Source: Geminicoccus roseus DSM 18922 (lineage in GTDB: Bacteria; Pseudomonadota; Alphaproteobacteria; Geminicoccales; Geminicoccaceae). Taken from it: 64,000 nt of DNA. Positions 1 to 9,067 of the stretch are shown piece after piece. The stretch's first letter is position 1. Every line of letters begins with the position of its first letter. The stretch lies in contig NZ_KE386572.1 of the NCBI RefSeq assembly GCF_000427665.1, forward strand, positions 2,442,196 through 2,506,195, given 5' to 3'. The notes beneath the pieces are model-generated. The model worked only from the letters and a program-made list of their open reading frames with translations. It ran no database searches and was not told the origin of the DNA. The position numbers were made by a program, and so were the translations under genes.

Positions 1-846
1 ACCTGCATGGTGTTCCAGTCGCTCGCCTTGTTTCCGCACCGCACGGTTGGCCAGAACATCGAATTCCCGCTCAAGATCAGGGGCGTCGATCCGGCTGCCA
101 GGAAGAAGCGGGCGTTGGAACTGATGGCGCAGCTTCGCCTGCCCGAAAACTACTACGGCAAAGCGGTCACCCAGTGCTCGGGCGGCGAGCGGCAGCGCGT
201 GGCGCTCGCCCGTGCTCTGGCGTTCGATCCGGAGATCCTGTTCTTCGACGAGCCGCTGTCCGCGCTGGACTACAAGCTGCGCAAGATCCTGGAAAAGGAA
301 CTCAAGGACATCCACCGCGAGACCGGCAAGACCTTCGTCTACATCACCCACTCGCTGGAGGAGGCGATGGTGATGTCCGACCGGATCGGGGTGATGAACC
401 GCGGCCGGTTCGTGCAGGTCGGCACGCCGCACGAGATCTACGCCACGCCTTCCGACCGGTTCGTGTCCGAGTTCATGGGCGAGGTGAACATCATCGACGT
501 GTGCCGGGGCGACGAGGGAAAGGTCGTGGACACCGCGTCCGGCCGGGCGCTCGCGGTGCCGTTCCTGCCGCAGGGGTTCGAGACCGGCACGGTCGTGGTG
601 CGCCCGGAATCGATCCGGTTCTGCGAGAACGGCGCCACAGCGGACAACCTGCTGCAGGGAACCGTCTTCAACGAGTACCTGCTGGGCTCGCGGGTCCAGT
701 ACCAGGTCCGGGTCGAAGGGGGCGGCACCTTCCTGGTCGAGAAGCTGCGCGAGCAGCGCCTGGAAGGCGGGCTGGACCGCCCGATCACCATCGGCTTCGA
801 CACCTCCGACATGATGATCTTCGCGACCAACCGCCTGCAGCAGTGA
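1..846 (+). CDS. ABC transporter ATP-binding protein, spermidine/putrescine (PotA) type, 5' end missing
   Basis: Cytoplasmic ATPase subunit that powers an importer. The reading frame is open to the first base, so the N-terminus with the Walker A loop lies outside the window. Visible in order are the Q-loop region (VFQSLALFPH), the ABC signature CSGGERQRVALARALA, Walker B with ILFFDEPLSALD, and the H-loop YITHSLEEA. These are followed by a C-terminal part of about 120 residues that fits a TOBE domain, as in PotA/FbpC-type ATPases. It is followed after 48 bp by two permease genes on the same strand, so this is the distal part of one import operon; any binding protein must lie upstream. Substrate is inferred only from family resemblance (polyamine, or another small cation or opine). 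Confidence 0.9.
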   Translation, partial: TCMVFQSLALFPHRTVGQNIEFPLKIRGVDPAARKKRALELMAQLRLPENYYGKAVTQCSGGERQRVALARALAFDPEILFFDEPLSALDYKLRKILEKELKDIHRETGKTFVYITHSLEEAMVMSDRIGVMNRGRFVQVGTPHEIYATPSDRFVSEFMGEVNIIDVCRGDEGKVVDTASGRALAVPFLPQGFETGTVVVRPESIRFCENGATADNLLQGTVFNEYLLGSRVQYQVRVEGGGTFLVEKLREQRLEGGLDRPITIGFDTSDMMIFATNRLQQ

Positions 847-894
847 TGCCGGGCAGCCCCGGATCCGTCGGCATCTGAAACAAGGACCGAATTC

Positions 895-1824
895 ATGGCG
901 AGTGCCGGGAGTGCGATCGGGATCGAGGCGGTGGCAGCGCCAGCGGCCCGTCCCATAGCACGCAGACCTCATGTACTTGACTGGCTCAGGCAGCCAGGAG
1001 TCCTGACCGCGGTGCCGATGACGGTGCTGCTGCTCGCGGGCTTTGTCGGGCCGCTGCTGCTGGTGACGATCTTCGCCTTCATGCCGGCGCAGAGCTTTTC
1101 GGTCCTCCAAACGCCGACGCTCGCCAACTTCGAGGAGATCCTCGCGACCTCCTACTATATCTCCTTCCTTTCCTCGGTCTGGCTGGCGGCCCTCACGGTC
1201 CTGATCCTGTTCGTGATCTGCTATCCGGTCGCCTACGCGATGGTCCGGGTGTTCGGCCATCGCGGCAGCATTCTGGCGGTGCTGATCACTGCCCCCTTGT
1301 TCGTGGCGGAGAACCTGCGCCTGCTGGGCTGGGTCCTGTTCCTGGTCAAAGGGGGGGTGGTTTCGGGCAGCCTCGAGACCTTCTTGGGCATCCAGGTTGA
1401 CTCGATGCTCTATACCTCGGCCGCAACCCTGTTCGGCCTGGTCTATGTCTATCTGCCGTTCATGCTGTTCCCGATGACGCTCGGCATCTCCATGGTGCCG
1501 ATGCAGATGCGCGAGGCTGCCTTCGACCTCGGCGCCAGCCGCTGGCAGGTCCTGAAGGAGGTCGACATCCCGCTGGCGATGCCCGGCATCCTGATCGGCG
1601 CCCTCATGACCTTCATCCTGGCCGCGGGCGCCATCTCGGAAGCGAAGATCCTGGGAGGCACCGCCGTGGTCATGATCGCCCAGGACATCCAGAAGGAATT
1701 CACCTTCGCGCAGAACTGGCCCAAGGGCTCGGCGCTGTCGGTCCTGATGATCCTCCTGGCCGGAGGGCTGGCGCTGACGCTGCTCAAGCGGATCGACCTC
1801 GACGGCATTTTCGGGCGGAGATGA
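895..1824 (+). CDS. ABC transporter permease, PotB type
   Basis: Inner-membrane permease of the importer whose ATPase lies just upstream. The 309-residue product has about six hydrophobic helices, the first at roughly residues 40-65. Near residues 200-225 it carries the EAA cytoplasmic loop (EAAFDLGASRW then GI), the contact site for the ATPase. Length and topology match PotB/HisM-type binding-protein-dependent permeases. Its stop codon directly precedes the GTG/ATG start of the second permease, so translation is probably coupled. Substrate unproven. Confidence 0.9.
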   Translation: MASAGSAIGIEAVAAPAARPIARRPHVLDWLRQPGVLTAVPMTVLLLAGFVGPLLLVTIFAFMPAQSFSVLQTPTLANFEEILATSYYISFLSSVWLAALTVLILFVICYPVAYAMVRVFGHRGSILAVLITAPLFVAENLRLLGWVLFLVKGGVVSGSLETFLGIQVDSMLYTSAATLFGLVYVYLPFMLFPMTLGISMVPMQMREAAFDLGASRWQVLKEVDIPLAMPGILIGALMTFILAAGAISEAKILGGTAVVMIAQDIQKEFTFAQNWPKGSALSVLMILLAGGLALTLLKRIDLDGIFGRR

Positions 1825-2634
1825 GTGATGCAGGAGATCAGCCGCAGGGCGAAGTTCCTCTATGGGTCGGCAATCGCCCTCCTGATACTGTTCATGTACC
1901 TGCCGATGGCGACGCTGGTGCTCGCCTCCTTCTCGCGCTCCAAGTTCTTCCGCTTTCCGATCCCGGCCTACAGCGTGAAGCACTATGGCGACGTGCTGGA
2001 ATCCCTGTCGATCCGCGGGTTCTTCTGGACATCGCTGTTCCTGGCGCTGGCGGTGGCGGTCATCTCGACGGTGCTGGCCTTCTTCGGCGCGCTGGCCTTC
2101 GCCCGCTACGACTGGAAGGGGCGCAAGCTGTTCCAGAAGATCATGCTGCTGCCGATCCTGTTCCCGCAGGCGGTGCTGGGGTTGGCCCTGCTGCTCTGGT
2201 TCACCGCGATCGGCGTGACGCCCTCCTGGACCACCGCCATCTTCGCCCATCTGGTCTGGATTGCGCCGATCGCGACCATGGTGATCGCCATCCAGGTCTA
2301 TGCCTTCGACCCGGCGGTCGAGGAGGCGGCCATGGATCTGGGCGCCAGCCGCTGGCAGGTGCTCAAGGAGGTGACCCTGCCGATCCTGGCGCCCGGGATC
2401 TTCTCGGGCTTCCTGTTCTCTTTCCTGCTTTCCTGGGCAAACTTCCCGCTTTCGATGTTCGCGACCGGGGCCGACCAGACGATACCAGAGTGGATCAGCG
2501 CCAAGATCCAGTCAGGCTACACGCCGCAGGTGCCCGCGGTCGGCACGCTGACCATGCTGGCCGCAGCCCTGGTGATGGCGCTGGGCTACCTGGCCGCCTG
2601 GCTGCTCAGCCGGCGATCGTCGGCGGCCGGTTGA
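1825..2634 (+). CDS. ABC transporter permease, PotC type
   Basis: Second inner-membrane permease of the same importer. It has six predicted helices and an EAA loop (EAAMDLGASRWQVLKEV) around residues 165-185. The C-terminus ends in a short positively charged tail. The start may be GTG at 1825, abutting the previous stop, or ATG at 1828; the difference is one residue. It is the last gene of the operon: a strong GC-rich hairpin at 2641-2661 follows the stop codon, and the next gene begins 150 bp later. Confidence 0.9.
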   Translation: MMQEISRRAKFLYGSAIALLILFMYLPMATLVLASFSRSKFFRFPIPAYSVKHYGDVLESLSIRGFFWTSLFLALAVAVISTVLAFFGALAFARYDWKGRKLFQKIMLLPILFPQAVLGLALLLWFTAIGVTPSWTTAIFAHLVWIAPIATMVIAIQVYAFDPAVEEAAMDLGASRWQVLKEVTLPILAPGIFSGFLFSFLLSWANFPLSMFATGADQTIPEWISAKIQSGYTPQVPAVGTLTMLAAALVMALGYLAAWLLSRRSSAAG

Positions 2635-2640
2635 GCACAG

Positions 2641-2661
2641 GCCCGGGAGAGTCTCCCGGGC
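2641..2661 (+). terminator. GC-rich hairpin after the ABC transporter operon
   Basis: A near-perfect inverted repeat, GCCCGGGAG then AGT then CTCCCGGGC, begins 7 bp after the permease stop codon. The stem is 9 bp with a 3-base loop. No T-run follows, so it is not a textbook intrinsic terminator. It may act as a Rho-assisted stop or as an mRNA 3'-end stabiliser. Confidence 0.5.
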
Positions 2662-2783
2662 ATCCTGGTACGTGGTTGGCGATCTAGGCGTCGCCCGTTT
2701 CCATATCGTTCACGATTGAGGCGCCATCCTGCGCTCCGGGGAAACGCGTCGGGCTCACGTAGAGACCGCGCAAGCCGGAGCGC

Positions 2784-3485
2784 ATGATGATGCCGAGCAT
2801 CATCCTCGTGAGCCTCGCTGCTGCGGGGCTCCTGTTGACATGTAGTCTTTCGACGGCATCTGCCGCCTTGCCCACGATCTTCAACTCGGTGGAGGTGCGG
2901 GCCGATCGCCAGCTGTCGCTGCCGCAATGGAGCCGGATGTCCGTCCAGGTGGAGGCGGAACGCCAGCTCTACCGGGCCTGTGCCGCAGCCGCGCCCGGCT
3001 GCACCTCCAAGGCCGGCATCGCCTGGCAGACTCTCCTGGAGAGCATGAGGGGGCAGGCTCGTCTCGAGCAGGTGCGGACCCTCAACCGCTTCGCCAACCG
3101 CATTCCCTACCGCTCGGACATGGAGGTCTGGGGAAAAAGCGACTATTGGGCGTCACCGCTGGAGTTCCTCCGCAGGACGGGTGACTGCGAGGACTACGCC
3201 ATCCTCAAATACTACTCGCTGCGCCAGCTCGGCGTTCCGGCCAGCGACATGCGCATGGTCGTGGTCCAGGATACGGTGCGCAACCTGGCCCATGCGGTGC
3301 TGGTGGTCCTGGTCGATGGCCGCCTGCTGGTGCTGGACAACCTGACCAACGCGATCCTGCCGCAGGAGCGTACGCCCCAATATGTGCCCTACTATTCGAT
3401 CAACGAGGAGGCGCGCTGGGCGCACCTCGACCGTACCGGCACGCAGCTTGCCGCGGCCGGCGTCACCCGTTCCAGGTCACGATGA
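2784..3485 (+). CDS. Secreted transglutaminase-like cysteine peptidase (BTLCP family)
   Basis: Predicted periplasmic cysteine peptidase of the bacterial transglutaminase-like family (Pfam family 'Peptidase_C93', formerly DUF920). The N-terminus is a signal peptide (hydrophobic to about residue 28, ending SLSTASA). The catalytic triad pattern is present: Cys at about 135 in GDCEDYA, His at about 170 in LAHAVLVV, and Asp at about 185 in LVLDN. The total of 233 residues is normal for the family. Three ATGs occur in a row at the start, with GGAG about 5 bp upstream. Relatives such as LapG cleave surface adhesins under c-di-GMP control, but no LapD or adhesin gene is adjacent, so that role is only a possibility. 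The 3' end overlaps the stop region of the convergent PHA synthase gene. Confidence 0.85.
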   Translation: MMMPSIILVSLAAAGLLLTCSLSTASAALPTIFNSVEVRADRQLSLPQWSRMSVQVEAERQLYRACAAAAPGCTSKAGIAWQTLLESMRGQARLEQVRTLNRFANRIPYRSDMEVWGKSDYWASPLEFLRRTGDCEDYAILKYYSLRQLGVPASDMRMVVVQDTVRNLAHAVLVVLVDGRLLVLDNLTNAILPQERTPQYVPYYSINEEARWAHLDRTGTQLAAAGVTRSRSR

Positions 3486-5285
3486 CGGCGCCTCGTCGGA
3501 GCGGGCGCGGACATAACTGCCGGGCGCATCCTCGATCGCGGGCAGCCCGCCCGCGCCGGGGACCCGTGCCGGAACCATGGCGCCGGACTTGGCAGCATTC
3601 CAGGCCGACCAGTCCTCCCACCAGCTGCCCTGATGATGCTGGGCTGCGGCGAGCCAAGCCTCCGGATCCGGCGGCAGTTCATCGTTGACCCAGTAGCCGT
3701 ACTTGCCCGACCCCGGCGGGTTGACGATCCCGGCGATATGGCCGGATCCAGCCAGGACAAAACGCTTGGGCCCCTTGTAGATCTGGGTGGCGACGTAGGT
3801 GCTCTTCCAGGGCGCGATATGGTCCTCGCGGGTGCTGATCCAGTAGACCGGCAGCCTCAGGCGACCGAGATCGATGGGGACCCCGCACAAGGACATCCCG
3901 TTCGGCTCGACCAGCTTGTTCTCATGATAGAACTTGCGCAGATAGAAACTGTGCATCGCGGCAGGCATCCGCGTGCTGTCGCTGTTCCAGTACAGGAGAT
4001 CGAACGGGAACGGCTCCTTGCCCAGCAGGTAGTTGTTCACCACGAACGACCAGATCAGGTCGTTGGCGCGCAGCATGTTGAACGTGTGCGCCATTTCCGC
4101 CCCCTCCAGATAGCCGGTCCTGGCCATCTGCATCTCGAGGCTCTTGAGCTGTTCCTCGTCGATGAACACGGCGAGTTCGCCGGGCTCGGAGAAGTCGACC
4201 AGGGTGGTGAAGAAGGTCACCGCCTTGATCCTGTTGTCCTTCTTGGTCGCCATGTAGGAAAGGGTCGAGGCCATCAGCGTCCCGCCTAGGCAGTAGCCGA
4301 TCGCGTTGATCGCCTTCTCGCCGATCGCCCTCTCGATGGCGTCCAGGGCAGCGAGAATTCCTTCCTGCATGTAGTCTTCAAAGCTCTTGTGCGCGAGCTT
4401 TGCGTCTGGGTTGACCCAGGAAACCACGAACGTGGTGAACCCTTGGTCGGTACAATACTTGATGAAACTGTTCTTTGCCTGAAGATCCAGGATGTAGAAT
4501 TTGTTGATCCAGGGCGGGACGATCAGGAGCGGCCGCCGGTATTGCTTCTCCGTTGTCGGATCATACTGGATCAGCTGCATGAGATCGTTCTGGTAGACGA
4601 CCTTGCCCTTCGAGGTAGCGATGTTGCGGCCGATCTCGAACGCGTCCAGGTCCGTCATCCGGATCGTCAGCTTGCCTTTGCCGCGCTCCAGATCCTCCAG
4701 CATGTTGGCGAGGCCCTTGATCAGGTTCTCGCCCTTGGTCTCCAGCGTCTCGCGCAGGACCTGTGGGTTGGTTGCAACGAAGTTGGAGGGCGCCAGCGCG
4801 TCGACGAACTGTCGTGTGTAGAAGGCAAGCTTGGCCTGGGTCTTCTCGTCCAGTCCCTCGGTCTCGCCCACGGTCTTCAGCAGGAAGCGGGAGGTCAGGA
4901 GGTAGGACTGCTTGATGAAGTCGAAGACCGGGTTCTCTTCCCAGGCGGTATCCTTGAACCGCCGGTCACCCCGGTCGGGTACAACCACCGCCTCGGGCTC
5001 GCCGCCCAGCATCCTGGACGTGGTCGAGTTCCACAGGCGCAGATAGTCCTGCCAGAGAGAGAACTGGGCATTCATGACCTCCGCAGGATTGGCCCATAGC
5101 CGCGTGCCCAGTTCCATCATGGCGCTGCCAAGGCGGATCGGATCCACGCCGGCCTGTCGCTGCTCGAGCATGTTCTGCCGCTTGATGAAATCCTGCACGA
5201 GCTTCTGGCTGCGTCCGGCGATCCTGTTCAGGATCACCGTGATGTCATCATTTTCGGGTTGAGCCGCCTTCGGTTCCTCGGTCAT
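3477..5285 (-). CDS. phaC: Class I poly(3-hydroxyalkanoate) synthase
   Basis: Polymerises 3-hydroxyacyl-CoA into polyhydroxyalkanoate at the granule surface. The product from ATG 5285 has 602 residues, the usual class I length. It has the PhaC N-terminal region followed by an alpha/beta hydrolase core. The lipase-like box is GYCLGG with the nucleophile Cys at residue 332; the Asp of STREDHIAP is near 488 and the His of SGHIAGI near 516, a complete catalytic triad. The ATG at 5285 is chosen because AGAGG lies about 10 bp upstream and residues before it are not family-like. No phaA, phaB, phasin or depolymerase is adjacent; the gene stands alone, convergent with the peptidase gene and divergent from a lipoprotein gene. 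Confidence 0.95.
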   Translation of the reverse strand: MTEEPKAAQPENDDITVILNRIAGRSQKLVQDFIKRQNMLEQRQAGVDPIRLGSAMMELGTRLWANPAEVMNAQFSLWQDYLRLWNSTTSRMLGGEPEAVVVPDRGDRRFKDTAWEENPVFDFIKQSYLLTSRFLLKTVGETEGLDEKTQAKLAFYTRQFVDALAPSNFVATNPQVLRETLETKGENLIKGLANMLEDLERGKGKLTIRMTDLDAFEIGRNIATSKGKVVYQNDLMQLIQYDPTTEKQYRRPLLIVPPWINKFYILDLQAKNSFIKYCTDQGFTTFVVSWVNPDAKLAHKSFEDYMQEGILAALDAIERAIGEKAINAIGYCLGGTLMASTLSYMATKKDNRIKAVTFFTTLVDFSEPGELAVFIDEEQLKSLEMQMARTGYLEGAEMAHTFNMLRANDLIWSFVVNNYLLGKEPFPFDLLYWNSDSTRMPAAMHSFYLRKFYHENKLVEPNGMSLCGVPIDLGRLRLPVYWISTREDHIAPWKSTYVATQIYKGPKRFVLAGSGHIAGIVNPPGSGKYGYWVNDELPPDPEAWLAAAQHHQGSWWEDWSAWNAAKSGAMVPARVPGAGGLPAIEDAPGSYVRARSDEAPSS

Positions 5286-5424
5286 GCGCGATCGGACCTC
5301 TGTGCCTTTGCCTCCGCCACCAGCGCTCGTGTAGACGAAGGGCACCGCACCTGCCAACGATGCCGGGCGCATCTAGAACCGTAATCCCGACGGGCATCGC
5401 ATGCCGACCTGCTATAGTGGTTCC

Positions 5425-6432
5425 ATGTCGCAGACCAGATTTGTCCGAACGAGGCGTCCGCTCGTCCTGGTGGCGTGCGCGATCCCGGTGCTCCTGTCCT
5501 GTGCACCTGAGCCGGCGCCGCAGGCCGATGATCTGGTTGATCGCATCATCGCCGAGGACGCCGCCAAGGCTGCCGCCGCCCAGCCGAATGAGAATACCTA
5601 TCCGGACCTGCGGGACGTGCCGCCGCGACCGCAGCTTGGCTACTCCGTCGAGCAGCGCCGGGCGATCGAGAGCGGACTGGTGGCTGACCGCGACTATGCT
5701 CGACGTAGCTCCGAACTCCTGCGTTCGACCGACGGCGCCGACCTTCCGCCCCCTCCAGAGTCGCCCTCGGTGCTGCCCGTGACCGAAGCTCCCGCGGCCG
5801 TTCCCGCCGTGCGCAAGGCGCCGCCCAAGGTGGTCCTGATCGAGCGACGCGATACCAGCGGCGACCTGTCCTCCTTCCTCGACGACGTGGTGGGTGTCGA
5901 CCCCCAGGTGGACACGACCGTCGAGCCATCCCTGGTCCCGTCGCCACGCACGACGCCCAGCAACCAGCTGCCGCTCGCAGGAGACGTACCGGGCGGAGAG
6001 GATGTTCCGGAACCCGCCAGCGAGACGCCGTCCGGCGGTGATGTCTCCGCAAGCGCGCTTACGCCGCAGGAGGTCGACCCTCCGTCGCCGGACATGGTGC
6101 AGGCGGCCGTCGCGGATCAGGCCGCGACGGCAGGTGAGGCCCTTGAAGTCGGGCGGGTCTGGCTCTTCCCCCTGGAGGCCGGCGCTGATTCGCCCACGGT
6201 AAAGGCGATGGCCCCAATGCTCGCCGCCGTGTCCGCCGAGGGTGCCATGGATGAGCGGCGCCTTTCGGTAGTGGGCCGTTCCGCCGATCCCGAGCAGGCA
6301 TCGCGGCGGGCCAGATCCTTGGAAGCGGATCTGGTGGCCGCTGGCGTTTCGAGCGGACAGATCGAGGTCGGCACGGATAGCTCCACGCCCGGCGAAGTGG
6401 TGACGATCAGGGTCTTGTCGGGCCGGGATTGA
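5425..6432 (+). CDS. Predicted lipoprotein with a C-terminal OmpA-like segment
   Basis: Function not recognised. The product (335 residues from ATG 5425) begins with a basic stretch and a hydrophobic segment ending in a lipobox, VLLSC, so Cys26 would be acylated. The middle is a Pro/Ala/acidic low-complexity linker. The last 90 residues weakly resemble an OmpA C-terminal (peptidoglycan-binding) fold, with a VVGRSADPEQASRRARSLEADLV segment split here as the helix that follows a beta strand in that fold. This points to an envelope-anchored protein. It is divergent from phaC and 90 bp upstream of the aminotransferase gene. The OmpA-like assignment is tentative and needs a profile search. Confidence 0.6.
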   Translation: MSQTRFVRTRRPLVLVACAIPVLLSCAPEPAPQADDLVDRIIAEDAAKAAAAQPNENTYPDLRDVPPRPQLGYSVEQRRAIESGLVADRDYARRSSELLRSTDGADLPPPPESPSVLPVTEAPAAVPAVRKAPPKVVLIERRDTSGDLSSFLDDVVGVDPQVDTTVEPSLVPSPRTTPSNQLPLAGDVPGGEDVPEPASETPSGGDVSASALTPQEVDPPSPDMVQAAVADQAATAGEALEVGRVWLFPLEAGADSPTVKAMAPMLAAVSAEGAMDERRLSVVGRSADPEQASRRARSLEADLVAAGVSSGQIEVGTDSSTPGEVVTIRVLSGRD

Positions 6433-6523
6433 CGGGCGCATGTCCTAGCGATGCCGATCGTGCTAGACGGCCGCGGTCACGCCGATCCGTCCGCAATCTC
6501 GCGGGACTGCCGGGAAACTTTCG

Positions 6524-7741
6524 ATGCAGCAAGCCTTCCACCGCATCCGCCGCCTGCCGCCTTACGTGTTCGCCGAGGTGAACCGGCTCAAGGCGGACGC
6601 GCGAGCGGCGGGCAGGGACGTGATCGATCTCGGCATGGGCAACCCTGACACGCCGACGCCCAAGCACATCGTGGAGAAGCTGGTGGAGACGGTGCGCGAT
6701 GGCCGCACCCATCGCTACTCCACCTCGCGAGGCATCCCGGGGCTGCGCCGTTCGCTGGCCAACTATTACGGGCGACGCTTCGGGGTGAAACTGGACCCGG
6801 AGAGCGAGGTCTGCGTTACTCTGGGCTCCAAGGAGGGGCTGGCCAATCTCGCCCAGGCGATCACGGCCCCCGGCGACACGATCCTGGTGCCCAATCCCTC
6901 CTACCCGATCCATCCCTACGGGTTCATCATCGCCGGAGCTGGCATTCGCCACGTGCCGATGCAGGATGGCCCTGACCTTCTGCGCGAACTGGCCCATGCC
7001 GCCGAGCACTCCGTGCCGTCGCCGACCATGATGGTCCTGAACTTCCCGTCCAATCCCACCGCCAGGGTAGTTGACCGGAAATTTTACGAAGAGGCGGTGA
7101 AGTTCGCGAAGTCCAAGGACATGTTCATTCTCTCGGACATCGCCTATTCGGAGATCTGGTTTGAAAGCCCCCCGCCCTCGATCCTGGAGGTGGAAGGGGG
7201 CTTCGACGTCGCCGTCGAATTCTCGTCACTCTCCAAGACCTACTCGATGCCCGGGTGGCGGATCGGCTTCGCGGCCGGGAACCAGCGGCTGATCGCGGCG
7301 CTCACCCGGATCAAGTCCTACCTGGACTATGGCGCGTTTACCCCGATCCAGGTCGCTGCCACGGCGGCCCTGGACGGGCCGCAGGATTGCGTCGAGAAGA
7401 TCCGCGTCATGTACAAGGAACGACGCGACGTGCTGATCGACGGCCTGGCCAAGGCAGGATGGAACGTGCCTGCGCCGCCGGCCACGATGTTCGCCTGGGC
7501 GCCCATTCCCGAGCCGTTCCGCGAGCTTGGATCGCTCGGCTTTGCCAAGCTGCTGATCGAGGAGGCGGACGTCGCCGTGGCCCCCGGCATCGGCTTTGGA
7601 GAGTATGGCGATGGCCATGTGCGGCTGGCGCTCGTTGAGAACAAGCAGCGCCTCCGGCAGGCAGCCCGCAACATCAAGGCCTTCTTTCACCGCCGAGGCC
7701 TGACCGGGCAAGCGGGTTCCTCGTTGGTGGAGGCGGCATGA
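6524..7741 (+). CDS. Class I/II pyridoxal-phosphate aminotransferase (alanine/LL-DAP aminotransferase family)
   Basis: Cytoplasmic fold-type I transaminase for amino acid synthesis. The protein has 405 residues, with the substrate-loop motif GMGNPDTPTP near the N-terminus, NFPSNPTA in the middle and the PLP lysine K238 in SLSKTYSMPGW. The family includes AlaA/AlaC and enzymes annotated as LL-diaminopimelate aminotransferase, so the exact acceptor cannot be read from sequence. Its stop overlaps the ATG of homoserine dehydrogenase by 4 bp (ATGA), a translationally coupled pair common in alphaproteobacteria. This fits a job in aspartate-family or branched-chain amino acid synthesis. Confidence 0.88.
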   Translation: MQQAFHRIRRLPPYVFAEVNRLKADARAAGRDVIDLGMGNPDTPTPKHIVEKLVETVRDGRTHRYSTSRGIPGLRRSLANYYGRRFGVKLDPESEVCVTLGSKEGLANLAQAITAPGDTILVPNPSYPIHPYGFIIAGAGIRHVPMQDGPDLLRELAHAAEHSVPSPTMMVLNFPSNPTARVVDRKFYEEAVKFAKSKDMFILSDIAYSEIWFESPPPSILEVEGGFDVAVEFSSLSKTYSMPGWRIGFAAGNQRLIAALTRIKSYLDYGAFTPIQVAATAALDGPQDCVEKIRVMYKERRDVLIDGLAKAGWNVPAPPATMFAWAPIPEPFRELGSLGFAKLLIEEADVAVAPGIGFGEYGDGHVRLALVENKQRLRQAARNIKAFFHRRGLTGQAGSSLVEAA

Positions 7742-9027
7742 GCCCGCTCAGGATTGGTATCGCGGGACTGGGCACGGTCGGCGCTGCGACCGTTTCGGTG
7801 ATCGAGGAGAATGGCTCGGTCCTGGCCCGGCGCACCGGGCGGAAGATCGAGATCGTGGCGGTCTCGGCACGGGACCGCGGCAAGGATCGTGGTTTCCCCG
7901 CTGACCGCTATCGCTGGTACGAGGATGCCCGTGATCTTGCGGCCGATCCCGACATCGATCTTGTCTGCGAACTGATCGGCGGTTCGGACGGCATTGCGCT
8001 GGAGTTGGTCCGGACAGCGCTGTCCAGCGGCAAGCATGTGGTCACGGCCAACAAGGCGCTGCTTGCCCATCACGGTGCGTCGCTGGCCCGGCTGGCGGAA
8101 ACGAAGGGGGTGGTTCTGGCGTTCGAGCCGGCCGTTGCCGGCGGCATCCCGATCGTCAAGGCGCTGCGCGAGGGGCTGGCAGCCAATCAAATCCACAAGA
8201 TCACTGGCATTCTGAACGGCACCTCCAACTACATCCTGACCACGATGCGCGAGACCGGCCGCGATTTCGCGAGCGTGCTCGAGGAGGCGCAGGCCAAGGG
8301 CTACGCGGAAGCGGACCCGTCCTTCGACGTGGACGGGATCGATGCTGCTCACAAGCTCGCCCTGCTGGCGAGCCTGGCCTATGGCTGTCCGCCGCGCTTC
8401 GACGCGATGCGGCCCGAGGGGATCCGGGCAATCGCACCGGTCGATATCGCGTTCGCGGAGCAGTTGGGCTTCCGGATCAAGCTGCTCGGTACGACCCGGC
8501 TGGCGGAAGGCGGGCTGGTGCTGCGCATGTACCCGGCCATGGTGCCGCAGGATGCCCCCATCGCCGCGGTCGAAGGGGTCTTCAACGGCATTGCCGTCGA
8601 GGGTGACAGGGTCGGCACGGCGATGTTCGAGGGGCGGGGCGCTGGCGCCGGTCCTACCGCCTCCGCCGTGGTGGCCGACATTGTCGACATCGCCCGGGGC
8701 CTGCGCCTGCCGACGTTCGGCGTGGCAGCCAGCGAACTGACCGACCGGCCAATGGCCCCGACCGAGGATCTGGTCGGCAGCTATTATCTGCGCCTGGAGG
8801 TCGTGGACCGTCCGGGCGTGCTCGCCGATGTGGCGGCCGTGCTCCGCGACCATCGGGTCTCCATCGAGAGTCTGATCCAGCGTGGACGGGATCCCGAACA
8901 GCCCGTTACCCTGGTCCTTACCACCCACGAAGCGACCGAAGGTGCGATGAGCCAGGCGCTTGCCACCATCGCGGGTCTTTCGGTGGTGCTGGAAGCGCCC
9001 ACGATGATCCGTATCGAGCGTGCTTGA
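7738..9027 (+). CDS. hom: Homoserine dehydrogenase
   Basis: Reduces aspartate semialdehyde to homoserine with NAD(P)H, the branch point to threonine and methionine. In order the 429 residues hold an N-terminal Rossmann fold (GLGTVGAATV), the catalytic and dimerisation domain with the family signature around AKGYAEADPSFDVDGIDAAHK, and a C-terminal ACT domain of about 80 residues starting YYLRLEVVDRPGVLADV. The ACT domain suggests allosteric control by threonine, as in related enzymes. It overlaps the aminotransferase by 4 bp and is followed within 40 bp by glpX. Confidence 0.96.
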   Translation: MSPLRIGIAGLGTVGAATVSVIEENGSVLARRTGRKIEIVAVSARDRGKDRGFPADRYRWYEDARDLAADPDIDLVCELIGGSDGIALELVRTALSSGKHVVTANKALLAHHGASLARLAETKGVVLAFEPAVAGGIPIVKALREGLAANQIHKITGILNGTSNYILTTMRETGRDFASVLEEAQAKGYAEADPSFDVDGIDAAHKLALLASLAYGCPPRFDAMRPEGIRAIAPVDIAFAEQLGFRIKLLGTTRLAEGGLVLRMYPAMVPQDAPIAAVEGVFNGIAVEGDRVGTAMFEGRGAGAGPTASAVVADIVDIARGLRLPTFGVAASELTDRPMAPTEDLVGSYYLRLEVVDRPGVLADVAAVLRDHRVSIESLIQRGRDPEQPVTLVLTTHEATEGAMSQALATIAGLSVVLEAPTMIRIERA

Positions 9028-9067
9028 TCAATCGTAGAAGAGCATGGGCGGCAGCCCGAAGAGGCCG

